64,000 bases of DNA from Granulosicoccus sp045106855 (GCA_045106855.1 JBGCFI010000009.1:1-64000); one strand, 5' to 3'; positions 7,968 to 16,831 are shown, numbered from the stretch's first letter. Notes: generated from the sequence alone by a model not told the origin. Numbers and translations: made by a program.

Positions 7968-8777
7968 ATGCCTTCAGGCATATCGGTATCGGGCAGTACG
8001 GTGCAAGCAAGCACCGTGCAGCCTCGTATCGCGATTAAGGGTATCCGAAAAAGCTTCGGGTCGGTAGAAGCGCTTCGCGGAGTGGATCTTACGTTGATGC
8101 CAGGGGAATGCCTTGGGCTGGTGGGCGACAATGCTGCCGGCAAGTCAACCCTGTCAAAAGTAATCTCAGGCACTTATCTAGCCGACTCTGGAACGCTTGC
8201 CATCGATGGGGAAACTGTCAGGTTTAAAGGGCCTGCCGATGCCCGGGCTCGTCAAATAGAGATGGTTTATCAGGATCTGTCTCTGTGTAACCACATCGAC
8301 GTTGTCGGCAATTTGTTCCTGGGCCGGGAGTTGGTTCGCGGACCGTTTCTGGATAGGAAAAGAATGCTGGAAGAGTCTCGGCATATGCTCGACTCTCTGG
8401 AAATACGTATACCTCGCCTTGGCGCCAGGGTTGAACAACTCTCGGGAGGCCAACGGCAAGCCATCGCTATCGCAAGAGCGGCCTCATTTGAACCCAAGGT
8501 GCTTATCATGGATGAGCCGACATCAGCGCTCGCAGTTGCAGAGGTGGAGGCGGTGCTGGGCCTGATTAATCGCGTAAAATCACGCGGTGTTTCAGTAATA
8601 CTGATTACGCATCGCCTGCAGGATTTGTTTCGGGTGTGCGATCGAATTGCAGTGATGTATGAAGGGACGAAAGTCGCTGAACGGGCCATCGCAAATACCC
8701 ACCTGGAAGAGCTTGTCCGCCTGATTGTAGGTGATACCGGTTTGCACACGCAGGCATCAACCGGCTCGACATCATGA
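7968..8777 (+). CDS. Sugar ABC transporter ATP-binding protein (single-domain, FrcA-like)
   Basis: A 269-residue ATPase. Walker A is GDNAAGKST (about residue 48), the signature is LSGGQRQAIAIARA, and Walker B is VLIMDEPTSAL with a His-loop LITHRL. RbsA proteins carry two nucleotide-binding domains in about 500 residues; this one has only one, as in FrcA-type fructose importers, and would work as a homodimer. It overlaps the permease start by ATGA (8774-8777), a sign of coupled translation. Sub-threshold alternatives: none seriously considered. Confidence 0.92.
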   Translation: MPSGISVSGSTVQASTVQPRIAIKGIRKSFGSVEALRGVDLTLMPGECLGLVGDNAAGKSTLSKVISGTYLADSGTLAIDGETVRFKGPADARARQIEMVYQDLSLCNHIDVVGNLFLGRELVRGPFLDRKRMLEESRHMLDSLEIRIPRLGARVEQLSGGQRQAIAIARAASFEPKVLIMDEPTSALAVAEVEAVLGLINRVKSRGVSVILITHRLQDLFRVCDRIAVMYEGTKVAERAIANTHLEELVRLIVGDTGLHTQASTGSTS

Positions 8778-9763
8778 ATACCGTTTATACAGAGCGCGGC
8801 AAAGGGTCTCAACTTGCGGACTTTTTTTCAGAACATGCGCAGGTGTTATCCATCGCATTATTTTTCGTGGCCTGTATTCTCTTTTTTTCGAGTACGACCA
8901 CCACGTTTTTAACCATACCGAACCTGTTGAATGTCATTCGTCAGGCAGCACCAATATTGGTTGTTGCAACGGCCATGACATTTGTCATCATTACCGCAGG
9001 TATTGACCTATCGGTAGGATCACTGGTCGCTCTCGTTAATGCGGTGGCGGCCATTGCCATCGCCGCAGGTTTTCCATGGCCCCTGGTTGTTGTCGGTATG
9101 CTTCTTCTGGGTGGAGGTATTGGACTCGCACAAGGATGGTTCGCCGCTTTTCAAGGGATACCAGCGTTTATCGTCACGTTAGCGGGCCTTTCCATTTTCC
9201 GCGGTATAGCGCTATACCTGACTCAAGGCTATTCCATCCCCATAAGAGATGTTCCCGGATTTCTTTATCTGGGTCGCGGAGAATTTATGGGTATCCCGGT
9301 GCCGGCCATTATCGCCATTGGCATCGTTATCCTGGGCTATGTGGTGTTGAGCAGTACGCGCTATGGCAGGCGTGTAGTGGCCGTGGGTTCCAACCCGGAA
9401 GCCGCACGTAGAGTGGGTATGCCCTCTCGCGGTATTCTTGCCTCGGTTTATGTTGTCTCAGGCGTAGCCGCGGCCATTGCAGGACTACTCTTTGCGGCGC
9501 GCTTGGGGTCTGGATCTTCCAATGCCGCGGTAGGCTTCGAATTACAGGTCATTGCTGCAGTGGTGTTAGGTGGCACATCATTAATGGGTGGACGTGGTTC
9601 GATGATTGGCACCTTGTTAGGCACCCTGACAATAGCCGTGATCGGCAATGGACTGATATTGATGCGAATTTCACCGTTTTTTACGCAAATTGTTACAGGA
9701 GCCATAATACTAATCGCGATCTGGTTGAACACACGCCTGTTCACGAAAGGAGCGGGTCCGTGA
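8774..9763 (+). CDS. Sugar ABC transporter permease (RbsC-like)
   Basis: A 329-residue integral membrane protein with about ten hydrophobic segments of the BPD_transp_2 family. Family motifs are FVIITAGIDLSVGSLVAL, the coupling-loop segment RYGRRVVAVGSNPEAARRVGM, and LQVIAAVVLGGTSLMGGRGS. It pairs with the single-domain ATPase before it. Its TGA stop overlaps the GTG start of the phosphotriesterase-family gene, so import and the first metabolic step are translated together. Confidence 0.93.
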   Translation: MNTVYTERGKGSQLADFFSEHAQVLSIALFFVACILFFSSTTTTFLTIPNLLNVIRQAAPILVVATAMTFVIITAGIDLSVGSLVALVNAVAAIAIAAGFPWPLVVVGMLLLGGGIGLAQGWFAAFQGIPAFIVTLAGLSIFRGIALYLTQGYSIPIRDVPGFLYLGRGEFMGIPVPAIIAIGIVILGYVVLSSTRYGRRVVAVGSNPEAARRVGMPSRGILASVYVVSGVAAAIAGLLFAARLGSGSSNAAVGFELQVIAAVVLGGTSLMGGRGSMIGTLLGTLTIAVIGNGLILMRISPFFTQIVTGAIILIAIWLNTRLFTKGAGP

Positions 9764-10848
9764 ACCCAGACGAAAGCCGCGTGATGACGGTAACCGGACC
9801 TATACCTGCCTCTGCATTGGGTAATACCCTGATGCATGAACATATTCTCAATGATTGCTCATGCTGGTGGAACAAACCGGTACACGCCGAACGAGAATAC
9901 CTAGCCCATGCTGACGTTAATATCGAAATTTTATCCGAATTGCGACAAGACCCGTTTGTCTGTAAACATAACCTGGCGCTCAACGATGAAACACTTGCCA
10001 TCCATGAACTTGGCCAATTCAAACTCTGTGGCGGGAATACGGTAGTTGATCCTACTTGCCGTGGCATTGGCCGAAACCCCGAAGGCCTAGCCCGAATCTC
10101 TCGAAATACGGGTCTCAATATCATCATGGGCTCGGGTTACTACCTTCAGAGTTCGCATCCGGCAGAACTGAAAGACATGAGCATAACTGCCGTGGCAGAT
10201 CAAATTATCCATGAAGCCAAAGAGGGTGTTGATACCGGATCTGAACACGCGTCAGAGCGCATTCGCATAGGTCTGATCGGTGAGATAGGTGTGTCTTCCG
10301 ACTTTACCTCTGTTGAGCTAAAATCGTTGCAAGGTGCAGCCCGGGCGCAAGTTCAAACAGGTCTGCCACTGATGGTGCACTTGCCTGCCTGGTTCAGATT
10401 AGGACATAAGGTGCTGGATATCGTAGAAAAAGAAGGCGTTGACCCCAGGCACGTCGTGCTCTGCCACATGAACCCGTCGCACTTTGATAACGCTTATCAA
10501 TTAGGTCTCGCACAACGTGGCGCTTTCATCGAATATGACATGATTGGAATGGACTACTTCTATGCAGACCAGCAAGTACAATGTCCCAGCGATGAAGAAT
10601 CAGTAAGTGGCATTCTTACATTGGCAGAGCACGGTCACTTAGATAAAGTCCTGTTATCACAAGATGTATTTTTAAAAATGATGTTGACGCGGTACGGTGG
10701 CAACGGATACGCCTATGTTCAGCGCCATTTTTTACCACGTTTACAACGACACGGTTTTGATGACAACAGCATTCATCAGTTGACACATCAAAATCCCAGG
10801 CGAGTCTTTGATCCGGGCTTCATCCCCCGGAAGGGAGAAAACGAATGA
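9760..10848 (+). CDS. Phosphotriesterase-family metallohydrolase (PHP/lactonase type)
   Basis: A 362-residue amidohydrolase-fold enzyme. The metal ligands are visible: H26-x-H28 in MHEH, a bridging carboxylate E175 in GEIG in place of the carbamylated Lys of true phosphotriesterase, H207 in MVHLP, H236 in LCHMN, and D302 in LSQD. Relatives with a bridging Glu hydrolyse lactones or sugar esters more often than organophosphates. The start is GTG 9760 with a good GAAAGGAG site, overlapping the permease stop. Within this operon it probably acts on the imported compound or a lactone derived from it. No signal peptide, so cytoplasmic. Confidence 0.88.
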   Translation: MNPDESRVMTVTGPIPASALGNTLMHEHILNDCSCWWNKPVHAEREYLAHADVNIEILSELRQDPFVCKHNLALNDETLAIHELGQFKLCGGNTVVDPTCRGIGRNPEGLARISRNTGLNIIMGSGYYLQSSHPAELKDMSITAVADQIIHEAKEGVDTGSEHASERIRIGLIGEIGVSSDFTSVELKSLQGAARAQVQTGLPLMVHLPAWFRLGHKVLDIVEKEGVDPRHVVLCHMNPSHFDNAYQLGLAQRGAFIEYDMIGMDYFYADQQVQCPSDEESVSGILTLAEHGHLDKVLLSQDVFLKMMLTRYGGNGYAYVQRHFLPRLQRHGFDDNSIHQLTHQNPRRVFDPGFIPRKGENE

Positions 10849-11636
10849 GTACGCAATCCAGAAAAAAGGTATTGCTGATCGGTGAGAGCTGGGTCAGTGC
10901 TGCCACGCATTACAAGGGATTTGATCAGTTCGGTAGCGTAACGTTTCATACCGGAGCCGATCCTCTGGTCAACTCTCTGGAAGGCAGCCCGTTTGAACTG
11001 ACCTGGATGAAAGCGCATGAGGCCGTTGAACAGTTCCCTTACGATATGGCGGGTCTTGAACAGTACGACGCCTTTATATTATCTGATATAGGAGCGAATT
11101 CACTGTTGCTGCCGCCAGAGGTGTGGTTACACTCCCGGACGGTTCCCAATCGCCTTAAATTACTCCGTCAGAGAATAGAAGATGGCGCTGGTTTATTGAT
11201 GTGTGGCGGCTATTTTTCGTTTCAAGGCATTGACGGCAAGGCACGCTGGCGACGCACCCCCATCGAGGACGTACTACCGGTAACATGCTTACCCTGGGAT
11301 GATCGCGTTGAAATTCCTGAAGGCACCCACGCTGAGATCGTACTGCCCGATCACGATGTCGTTGCGGGTTTAAATGAGACCTGGCCGTATTTACTGGGTG
11401 TCAACGAAGTGGAGGTACGCCAGCGAGAAGATGTGAAGCTGGTGGCCCGATTGCCTGCCAATCAGGGAGCTCATCCACTACTGGTCGTAGGTGAATATGG
11501 CGCGGGCCGCAGTGCAGCGTGGACATCGGATATCGGACCACACTGGTTGTCCCCTGCGTTCTGCGAATGGTCTGGATACCAGCGCCTTTGGAGCAACGTT
11601 TTAGGTTGGCTTACCCACCTCGATGACACTGAATGA
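10845..11636 (+). CDS. GATase1-like protein (putative glutamine amidotransferase fold)
   Basis: A 263-residue protein of the GATase1-like (DUF1355) group. It begins KKVLLIGESW, a Rossmann-like strand, and has YDAFILSDIGANSLLLPP and a nucleophile-elbow-like LLMCGGYFSFQG, with a Cys where class-I amidotransferases keep theirs. After that come IEDVLPV and a C-terminal segment PLLVVGEYGAGRSAAWTSDIGPHW. Real glutaminase activity is unproven for this group. The ATG overlaps the previous stop (ATGA), so it is the last gene of the five-gene transport and catabolism operon. Confidence 0.75.
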   Translation: MSTQSRKKVLLIGESWVSAATHYKGFDQFGSVTFHTGADPLVNSLEGSPFELTWMKAHEAVEQFPYDMAGLEQYDAFILSDIGANSLLLPPEVWLHSRTVPNRLKLLRQRIEDGAGLLMCGGYFSFQGIDGKARWRRTPIEDVLPVTCLPWDDRVEIPEGTHAEIVLPDHDVVAGLNETWPYLLGVNEVEVRQREDVKLVARLPANQGAHPLLVVGEYGAGRSAAWTSDIGPHWLSPAFCEWSGYQRLWSNVLGWLTHLDDTE

Positions 11637-11701
11637 CAACATCCCAATGAACGCATCAGTGAGAAACCTCTAACATCATTGTCTCAAATAACAACCATTT
11701 C

Positions 11702-12658
11702 TCAACTAACCAGGATAGCAGCAAGCTCGGTGCCTGTCGGAAAAGCGCTGCGCGCACCATGAAAACTGATGGTATGCGCCGCAGCCTGCGCGGCATGGGT
11801 CAGTGCAAGCACATCAAGAGCCACGCAACGTCTGGCTGCCGAGGCCATGGCAACCGCCAGGTAGGTATCACCCGCACCGGTGGTATCGACCGCGTCGGTA
11901 TTGATACTTGGTACAGACTCAATATGGATTTGATCAGTCGCCTCGGCATTATCATATCGTGTACCCAGCAGAGCGCTCTCGGCACCACGTGTAAGAACAA
12001 CCTGAGACGGGCCTTTACAAAGCATGGCGGTAACGGCGGCCTCACTGTTTTTTCCAGTGATGCAAGAGGCCTCCATTTCATTCACAAAGACAATATCTAC
12101 CAACGTAACAATAGACGACATCCAGGGCAACAAAGGCGAGGGATTAAGCACCACAGTGAGACCGCGTTTTTTAGCATCACTGACAAGAAGACGGGTGAGC
12201 GCTTGAGTCAAGTTGCCTTGCAATATGAGAAATCCGTTTTCTGGCAGTCTTTCAAGCGCCTGGCGAGCATGCAAAGCCTCGAGACTATGAGCGGCCTCTA
12301 CGGTCGTAACGATGGTGTTATGCCCATGCACGTCAACATTTATCAATGAGATATCAGTACTGCACTGTGTTGATTGAACGAGATCCAGAACAATGGTTTC
12401 CTGCATTAACTCGTTTTTTATGTAGTTTCCGCGAGCATCATCTCCAATGACCGCTACAAGCGCTGTTCCCAATCCGCAACGAGCCAACACGGTTGCAACG
12501 TTTGCACCCTTTCCTCCAACATCGCGTGCACGTAATTGCCCTACCGACGATTCGCCGATGGCCGGTAATTCTTTGACGCTGTATGTTTCGTCCACTGTGG
12601 CATTGGCTACAACCAAAGCCTGAACAACCTCATCATTTTTACGGTTTCTATCGTCCAT
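11702..12658 (-). CDS. PfkB-family carbohydrate kinase (ribokinase-like)
   Basis: A 318-residue kinase. It has the N-terminal PfkB motif GGKGANVATVLARCG, the central VLNPSPLLPW and VFVNEMEA motifs, and the C-terminal DTTGAGDTYLAV with the catalytic Asp and anion hole. It probably phosphorylates the sugar brought in by the neighbouring ABC transporter. It is convergent with the operon and divergent from the BtpA-like gene. The proposed ATG (12658-12656) shares two bases with the plus-strand ATG of that gene. An in-frame TTG about 14 codons inside, giving a typical VVANATVDETYS start with a GAGG upstream, is a real alternative. Confidence 0.88.
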   Translation of the reverse strand: MDDRNRKNDEVVQALVVANATVDETYSVKELPAIGESSVGQLRARDVGGKGANVATVLARCGLGTALVAVIGDDARGNYIKNELMQETIVLDLVQSTQCSTDISLINVDVHGHNTIVTTVEAAHSLEALHARQALERLPENGFLILQGNLTQALTRLLVSDAKKRGLTVVLNPSPLLPWMSSIVTLVDIVFVNEMEASCITGKNSEAAVTAMLCKGPSQVVLTRGAESALLGTRYDNAEATDQIHIESVPSINTDAVDTTGAGDTYLAVAMASAARRCVALDVLALTHAAQAAAHTISFHGARSAFPTGTELAAILVS

Positions 12659-13490
12659 GCATTCTATAACCTCTAAGCCCGACGACACTATCACTTCCTT
12701 GTTTGGTGGAAAAGCACTCATTGGGGTTATTCACTGCCCCGCTTTTCCCGGATCACCCCGCTATGACGGCCGTGGTATTGAAACCATCTATGATACCTGC
12801 ATGAGAGATGTTGAAGCGTACATGGAAGGAGGCATGAACGGACTCATCGTTGAGAATCATGGTGATATTCCGTTTCTGAAACCCGACAGGATCGGCTGTG
12901 AAACCACGGGATTTTTATCGGTAATCACCGATAGAATAGTAAATCAGGTTGATTGCCCTGTAGGGGTAAACGTGTTGGCAAACGCCCCTATCCCCGCATT
13001 TGCGGTGGCTGTAGCGGCCGGCGCATCGTTTATCAGAGTAAACCAGTGGGCGAACGCCTATGTGGCTAATGAAGGCTTTATCGAAGGCCAGGCCGGCGAA
13101 GCACTACGTTATAGAGCCAACCTGCAGGCAAATCACATCCAAGTATTTGCCGACAGTCATGTGAAACATGGCAGCCATGCCATAGTGGCCGATCGCAGTG
13201 TAGAGGAGCTCACTCGCGATGTGGCTTTTTTTGATGCAGATGCTGTTATTGCGACAGGGCATCGAACTGGCAATGCTGCCACTCTTGAAGAGATAACCAG
13301 TATCGGCTCATCTACCCGTTTGCCTTTGCTCGTCGGTTCCGGAGTTACTCCGGATAATATTGCTACGATTCTAGAGCACGTAGATGGCGTCATCGTTGCC
13401 TCATCACTGAAGCGTGATGGTGATTGGTGGAACGAGGTGCAACTGCCACGCGTCAAATCTTTGGTGAAAGCCGCCAACCAGTCAACGTAG
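12657..13490 (+). CDS. BtpA/SgcQ-family TIM-barrel protein
   Basis: A 277-residue protein. Motifs LIGVIHCPAFPGSPRYDG, MNGLIVENHGDIPF, the CPVGVNVLANAP segment, FIRVNQWANAYV and the barrel end LPLLVGSGVTPDN identify the BtpA family. BtpA was named from photosystem I assembly in cyanobacteria, while the enterobacterial relative SgcQ lies in a sugar operon; the second context fits here. The reaction is unknown, but an aldolase- or isomerase-like TIM barrel is expected. It is divergent from the kinase with overlapping start codons, and very likely belongs to the same sugar system as genes 6.1-11.6 kb. Confidence 0.85.
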   Translation: MHSITSKPDDTITSLFGGKALIGVIHCPAFPGSPRYDGRGIETIYDTCMRDVEAYMEGGMNGLIVENHGDIPFLKPDRIGCETTGFLSVITDRIVNQVDCPVGVNVLANAPIPAFAVAVAAGASFIRVNQWANAYVANEGFIEGQAGEALRYRANLQANHIQVFADSHVKHGSHAIVADRSVEELTRDVAFFDADAVIATGHRTGNAATLEEITSIGSSTRLPLLVGSGVTPDNIATILEHVDGVIVASSLKRDGDWWNEVQLPRVKSLVKAANQST

Positions 13491-13560
13491 CCTGATAGCC
13501 GGCGTTCGATCAACACCCAATAACCGGATCGAGAAATAAGCTCTAACCCGTTGTGCTTTG

Positions 13561-13594
13561 CGGGCCTGCCGTTTCAACCTTTTTAACAGGCCCG
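13561..13594. terminator. Hairpin between convergent BtpA-like and MFS genes
   Basis: CGGGCCTG (13561-13568) and CAGGCCCG (13587-13594) form a perfect 8-bp GC-rich stem. The loop holds a CTTTTT run. It sits in the 113-base gap between two convergent genes, ten bases before the MFS stop, and is a reasonable shared terminator, though no U-run follows the stem. Confidence 0.45.
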
Positions 13595-13603
13595 ATGTCA
13601 TAT

Positions 13604-14836
13604 TTACCTTACCTTGTGCCTAAAAACATACAGCATGGAAAGTACGGCGAGACTGGACATGACTATAAGCACACCAGCGGCAATAGAAAATACCTGAGCA
13701 CCACCCAGAGCGACAATGATTGCTCCGGCGATACCGCCAGTCGCCATTTGCCAGGCGCCAAGGATGCCACTGCCAGTGCCCCCGTATTTGCCAGCAGAAG
13801 AAATTGCGCCTGCGGTACTGTTTGCCACAATTACGCCATTACCAAATCCGAACAAACAACACGGCAGCGCTATTGACAGTGCATGGGTATATCCCAACGC
13901 CTGTGTTGAGAACAGCAACACGACGGAAAACAAGCTTAGTACACACCCAATCAATGCCGTATTTTCAATACCACGACTGACAAACCACATGCGATTAAAC
14001 GTATTGCCTAGAATATAACAAACTGGAGTCAGGGAAAACCACAAGCCGAATTCAGCCATGCTGTAACCATGGCGCTGATATTGATAGGCGAGAAAAGCAT
14101 TCAGAGAGAAGAAAATTCCAATTTGCATTCCACCGACTATTGTCCAGCATACAAACAGTTTGTTATTCAGTACAGCTTTGTACGAATCGAAAACAGTTCG
14201 CAGATTAAGTCTATCAAGTCGCTTAAGGTTAGTTTCACCAGAAAATCGTACGGCACTGACAAACACCAATAACCCACTGACTGACAGCACAGCCATTGTC
14301 CCTTTCCAGCCAGCGCTTTGCGCCAATACGCCGCCAAAGGCCAATGACAGCGCGGGCGCTATTGCTAGCACGGTTGAAATAGTGGACATTTTACGCGCAG
14401 CATCTTCCCGGGCATAGACATCGTTGATGATTGCGCGTCCCATAGAAACACAGGCAGCAGCACCCAGTCCCTGTAACAATCGCAGTATGATCAGTATCCC
14501 GATGCTATGGGTAAACATGGCTAAAAATCCAGCGACACTGAACAGCACGGCACCCACTAGCAGGATCGGTCTCCGCCCTGTTCTTTCAGATACCGGTCCA
14601 CAAAATAGTTGTCCGACGGCTAGTGCAAATAGATAGGCAGTCAATAATTGTTGTACAGCCTCGTTTGAGACATCAAGCTCTGACTTGATTAAGGGCAACG
14701 TCGGTGTCAGCAACGTCAGCCCCACAACCGCGCTAGCTGTGGTTAACGCGAGAAACCAGACAGGCGGGGCGGTGGGCGCTGCAGAATTACAATGGCGGGA
14801 ATCACTCATCGAACCCAAGCTAACACATATCGACAT
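13604..14836 (-). CDS. MFS drug-resistance transporter, Bcr/CflA type
   Basis: A 410-residue protein with twelve hydrophobic segments. The family motif A region reads GPVSERTGRRPILLVGA between helices 2 and 3, and motif-C-like LRLLQGLGAAACVSMGRAIINDV follows. The N-terminal LTPTLPLIKSELDVSNEAVQQLLTAY is characteristic of the Bcr/CflA proton-driven exporters. The substrate is probably a small hydrophobic antibiotic or a metabolite. An internal ATG at 14809 is a slightly shorter alternative start. It is divergent from nfsA with 159 bases between. Confidence 0.88.
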   Translation of the reverse strand: MSICVSLGSMSDSRHCNSAAPTAPPVWFLALTTASAVVGLTLLTPTLPLIKSELDVSNEAVQQLLTAYLFALAVGQLFCGPVSERTGRRPILLVGAVLFSVAGFLAMFTHSIGILIILRLLQGLGAAACVSMGRAIINDVYAREDAARKMSTISTVLAIAPALSLAFGGVLAQSAGWKGTMAVLSVSGLLVFVSAVRFSGETNLKRLDRLNLRTVFDSYKAVLNNKLFVCWTIVGGMQIGIFFSLNAFLAYQYQRHGYSMAEFGLWFSLTPVCYILGNTFNRMWFVSRGIENTALIGCVLSLFSVVLLFSTQALGYTHALSIALPCCLFGFGNGVIVANSTAGAISSAGKYGGTGSGILGAWQMATGGIAGAIIVALGGAQVFSIAAGVLIVMSSLAVLSMLYVFRHKVR

Positions 14837-14995
14837 AGTCGCTGCACGAATACAATTCAGAGCCTCTTAATTCACAAGCATATGTATCGCAAAGCACACC
14901 CCAACAACTTACAAATGCCTGCAATAGGCTACCATTAGCTCACTACAACCTAATCTAGGCCATATTCATTCGTCATCACATTCTACTATTTGTCC

Positions 14996-15733
14996 ATGAA
15001 CAGCACCATTGATCTACTGTTATCCCATCGCTCGATTCGTCAATTCACTGATCAGACGCTTGATCAAGCAACCGTTAATCAAATTGTCAGCTGCGGTCAG
15101 GCGGCAGCGACTTCCAGTAACGTCCAGGCAGTGACGGTTATTCATGTTCACGACCCTGCCAAGAGAGAGACACTCACCAAATTGGCTGGCGGCCAGCCAT
15201 ACGTTGCGTCGGCTGGTGCATTCCTTGTGTACTGCGCAGACTTGAACCGTCCAAAATACGCCTGTGAAAAACAGGATGGCGGTTTTACCCCGGGCATGAC
15301 AGAGCACTTTATCATTGCGACTGTCGATGTTGCGCTATCCGCACAGAATGCGGTGATTGCGGCAGAATCCCTGGGTCTGGGTATTTGCTACATCGGAGGT
15401 CTACGTAACAATCCTGCGGAAGTCAGCAAATTACTGGAATTGCCCGACCATGTGTATCCGGTATTTGGCCTGTGCCTGGGCCACCCTGCACAAGACCCTG
15501 AGGTTAAGCCTCGCATGCCGCTTGAGGCGGTGTTGATGCACGATGCTTACGATAGCAACGTATTTGACAAAAACGTTGGCGAATATGATGCAACGGTCAA
15601 AGAATATTACAAGACTCGTACAGGTGGTAATAAAGACAGCACTTGGAGCCAGGAAATGAAAACGCTGTTAAGTGAGAAAGCACGACCTCATATGAGTGGA
15701 TTTCTGAAAGCACGTGAATTTCTTTTGAAGTAG
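14996..15733 (+). CDS. nfsA: Oxygen-insensitive NADPH nitroreductase
   Basis: A 245-residue FMN enzyme close in length to E. coli NfsA (240). Motifs in order are HRSIRQFTDQTL (phosphate/FMN-binding Arg-Ser-x-Arg), SSNVQAVTVI, TKLAGGQPYVASA, then IAAESLGLGICYIGGLRNNPAEV and FGLCLGHPAQDPEVKPRMP. The C-terminal TWSQEM...RPHM segment is typical of the NfsA/FRP branch. It reduces nitroaromatics, quinones and similar electrophiles with NADPH. ATG 14996 is preferred to a TTG two codons upstream. Two small hairpins follow the gene. Confidence 0.92.
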   Translation: MNSTIDLLLSHRSIRQFTDQTLDQATVNQIVSCGQAAATSSNVQAVTVIHVHDPAKRETLTKLAGGQPYVASAGAFLVYCADLNRPKYACEKQDGGFTPGMTEHFIIATVDVALSAQNAVIAAESLGLGICYIGGLRNNPAEVSKLLELPDHVYPVFGLCLGHPAQDPEVKPRMPLEAVLMHDAYDSNVFDKNVGEYDATVKEYYKTRTGGNKDSTWSQEMKTLLSEKARPHMSGFLKAREFLLK

Positions 15734-15758
15734 TTATATTTTATTGGACTTCAGTACC

Positions 15759-15807
15759 AGTGCCTGTATCTCACAGGCACTACGGCCCATTGTTAATGGT
15801 AACAATG
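15759..15807 (+). terminator. Two adjacent hairpins after nfsA
   Basis: AGTGCCTGT (15759-15767) pairs with ACAGGCACT (15773-15781) around an ATCTC loop. Next, CATTGTTA (15788-15795) pairs with TAACAATG (15800-15807) around ATGG. They begin 25 bases after the stop codon. A U-run is lacking, so termination is plausible but not certain. Confidence 0.5.
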
Positions 15808-15994
15808 ATGCCGGCAATTTGATTTTTATCGTTAAAGCCACATTAATGCGATGAGAACGGGAACAGCCGGACAACAAGCTCGATCCCCTTCTCTTTCGCT
15901 GTGAAGCCTCATAAAGTCGAGAGTTCTTTTAGCGTTGTTATAAAACTTTACGCGCTGCAGTCTTCGAATGTCGTCCGAGATTTTTCACAGCTGA

Positions 15995-16156
15995 CTATAC
16001 AGACTTGCAATCAATTTCATGCATAATGTCGTCGCGAATTTTCTCGGCCTGATCGTCGATGAATACCATGGTTCCAACTCCCGAGGCATAGACGGTCAAT
16101 ACTAGTGAAAAATAGAAAACCATACCGCTTTTTTCAATTTTATCTCTGAGTGTCAT
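15995..16156 (-). CDS. Small single-pass membrane protein
   Basis: A 53-residue protein starting MTLRDKIEKSG, with one transmembrane helix of about 20 residues (MVFYFSLVLTVYASGVGTMV) followed by an acidic tail FIDDQAEKIRDD. The ATG at 16156 has a GGAG site nine bases upstream, which decides this start over a longer frame beginning at 16189. I do not recognise a family. It stands alone between nfsA and the BrnA-like gene. The clear start signal and the amphipathic layout (basic side first) support a real inner-membrane micro-protein. Confidence 0.55.
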   Translation of the reverse strand: MTLRDKIEKSGMVFYFSLVLTVYASGVGTMVFIDDQAEKIRDDIMHEIDCKSV

Positions 16157-16511
16157 AATTATGATCTCCGCTATTCGTTGAATTTCCAATCAATTCGATA
16201 TTGGATTTATCCGACGTACATGGGCTGAACAGTAATTAACTGGGTGGTCAATATCGAGATGAAAATCTAACAGTAGATCGCTTGCACAAATGGTGTGTAG
16301 TTCACACAAATATTTTCATTTTCAACAGATTTAGACTTTTCTGTACTTGTTCACAAATTTTCGCCAGCTTATGAAAACTATGGGGGCATTTTCCTTACTA
16401 CAGCTTGAAGCGCAACAAATCACCCGCCGATAGGGTTACATAGACAGTGGTTAGCTGATCGCTATCACTGCGGTACCTCCAGATAATAAAAATAAAAAAT
16501 GAGCGAGTACC
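16157..16511. other. Intergenic region, AT-rich, no gene
   Basis: About 355 AT-rich bases between two divergent small genes. The only structure seen is a short inverted repeat TGTGT-AGTTC-ACACA at 16294-16308, of a size that could bind a regulator. No BrnT-type toxin gene is present here or on the other strand. Confidence 0.4.
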
Positions 16512-16781
16512 ATGCTAAATACCAATAATATTGTCAGGATTCCACCTGAGTACCAAATTACTGTTGAGGATATTCTGGATCGTGCAGATGAAATAGCATC
16601 GACACCCACCCACGGAAGGCCCTCGTCGGATTCGGAATATAAACCGAAGATTGAAACCAAGGTCCGTCTGGATCCGGAGGTTATCGATTGGCTAAAAACT
16701 CAGGGGCCACGACACTACAGCCGTATAAACGGCATACTTAAGGCTGTTATGGAAGCTGAGCAACTGGGAACACATAAGTAG
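16512..16781 (+). CDS. BrnA-like antitoxin, without visible BrnT toxin
   Basis: An 89-residue protein whose C-terminal half matches the BrnA antitoxin family: KVRLDPEVIDWLKTQGPRH then YSRINGILKAVMEAE, a ribbon-helix-helix DNA-binding unit. The N-terminal half (IPPEYQITVEDILDRADEIA) would be the toxin-facing part. In type II brnTA loci the toxin gene precedes brnA, but the 355 bases upstream hold no BrnT-like frame and downstream is a NUDIX gene on the other strand. It may be an orphan antitoxin acting as a free-standing repressor. Confidence 0.75.
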   Translation: MLNTNNIVRIPPEYQITVEDILDRADEIASTPTHGRPSSDSEYKPKIETKVRLDPEVIDWLKTQGPRHYSRINGILKAVMEAEQLGTHK

Positions 16782-16831
16782 CTCTACCATTGTTTCCTCT
16801 GCAAGAGTTGGATACCGAAGAACAAACACCC

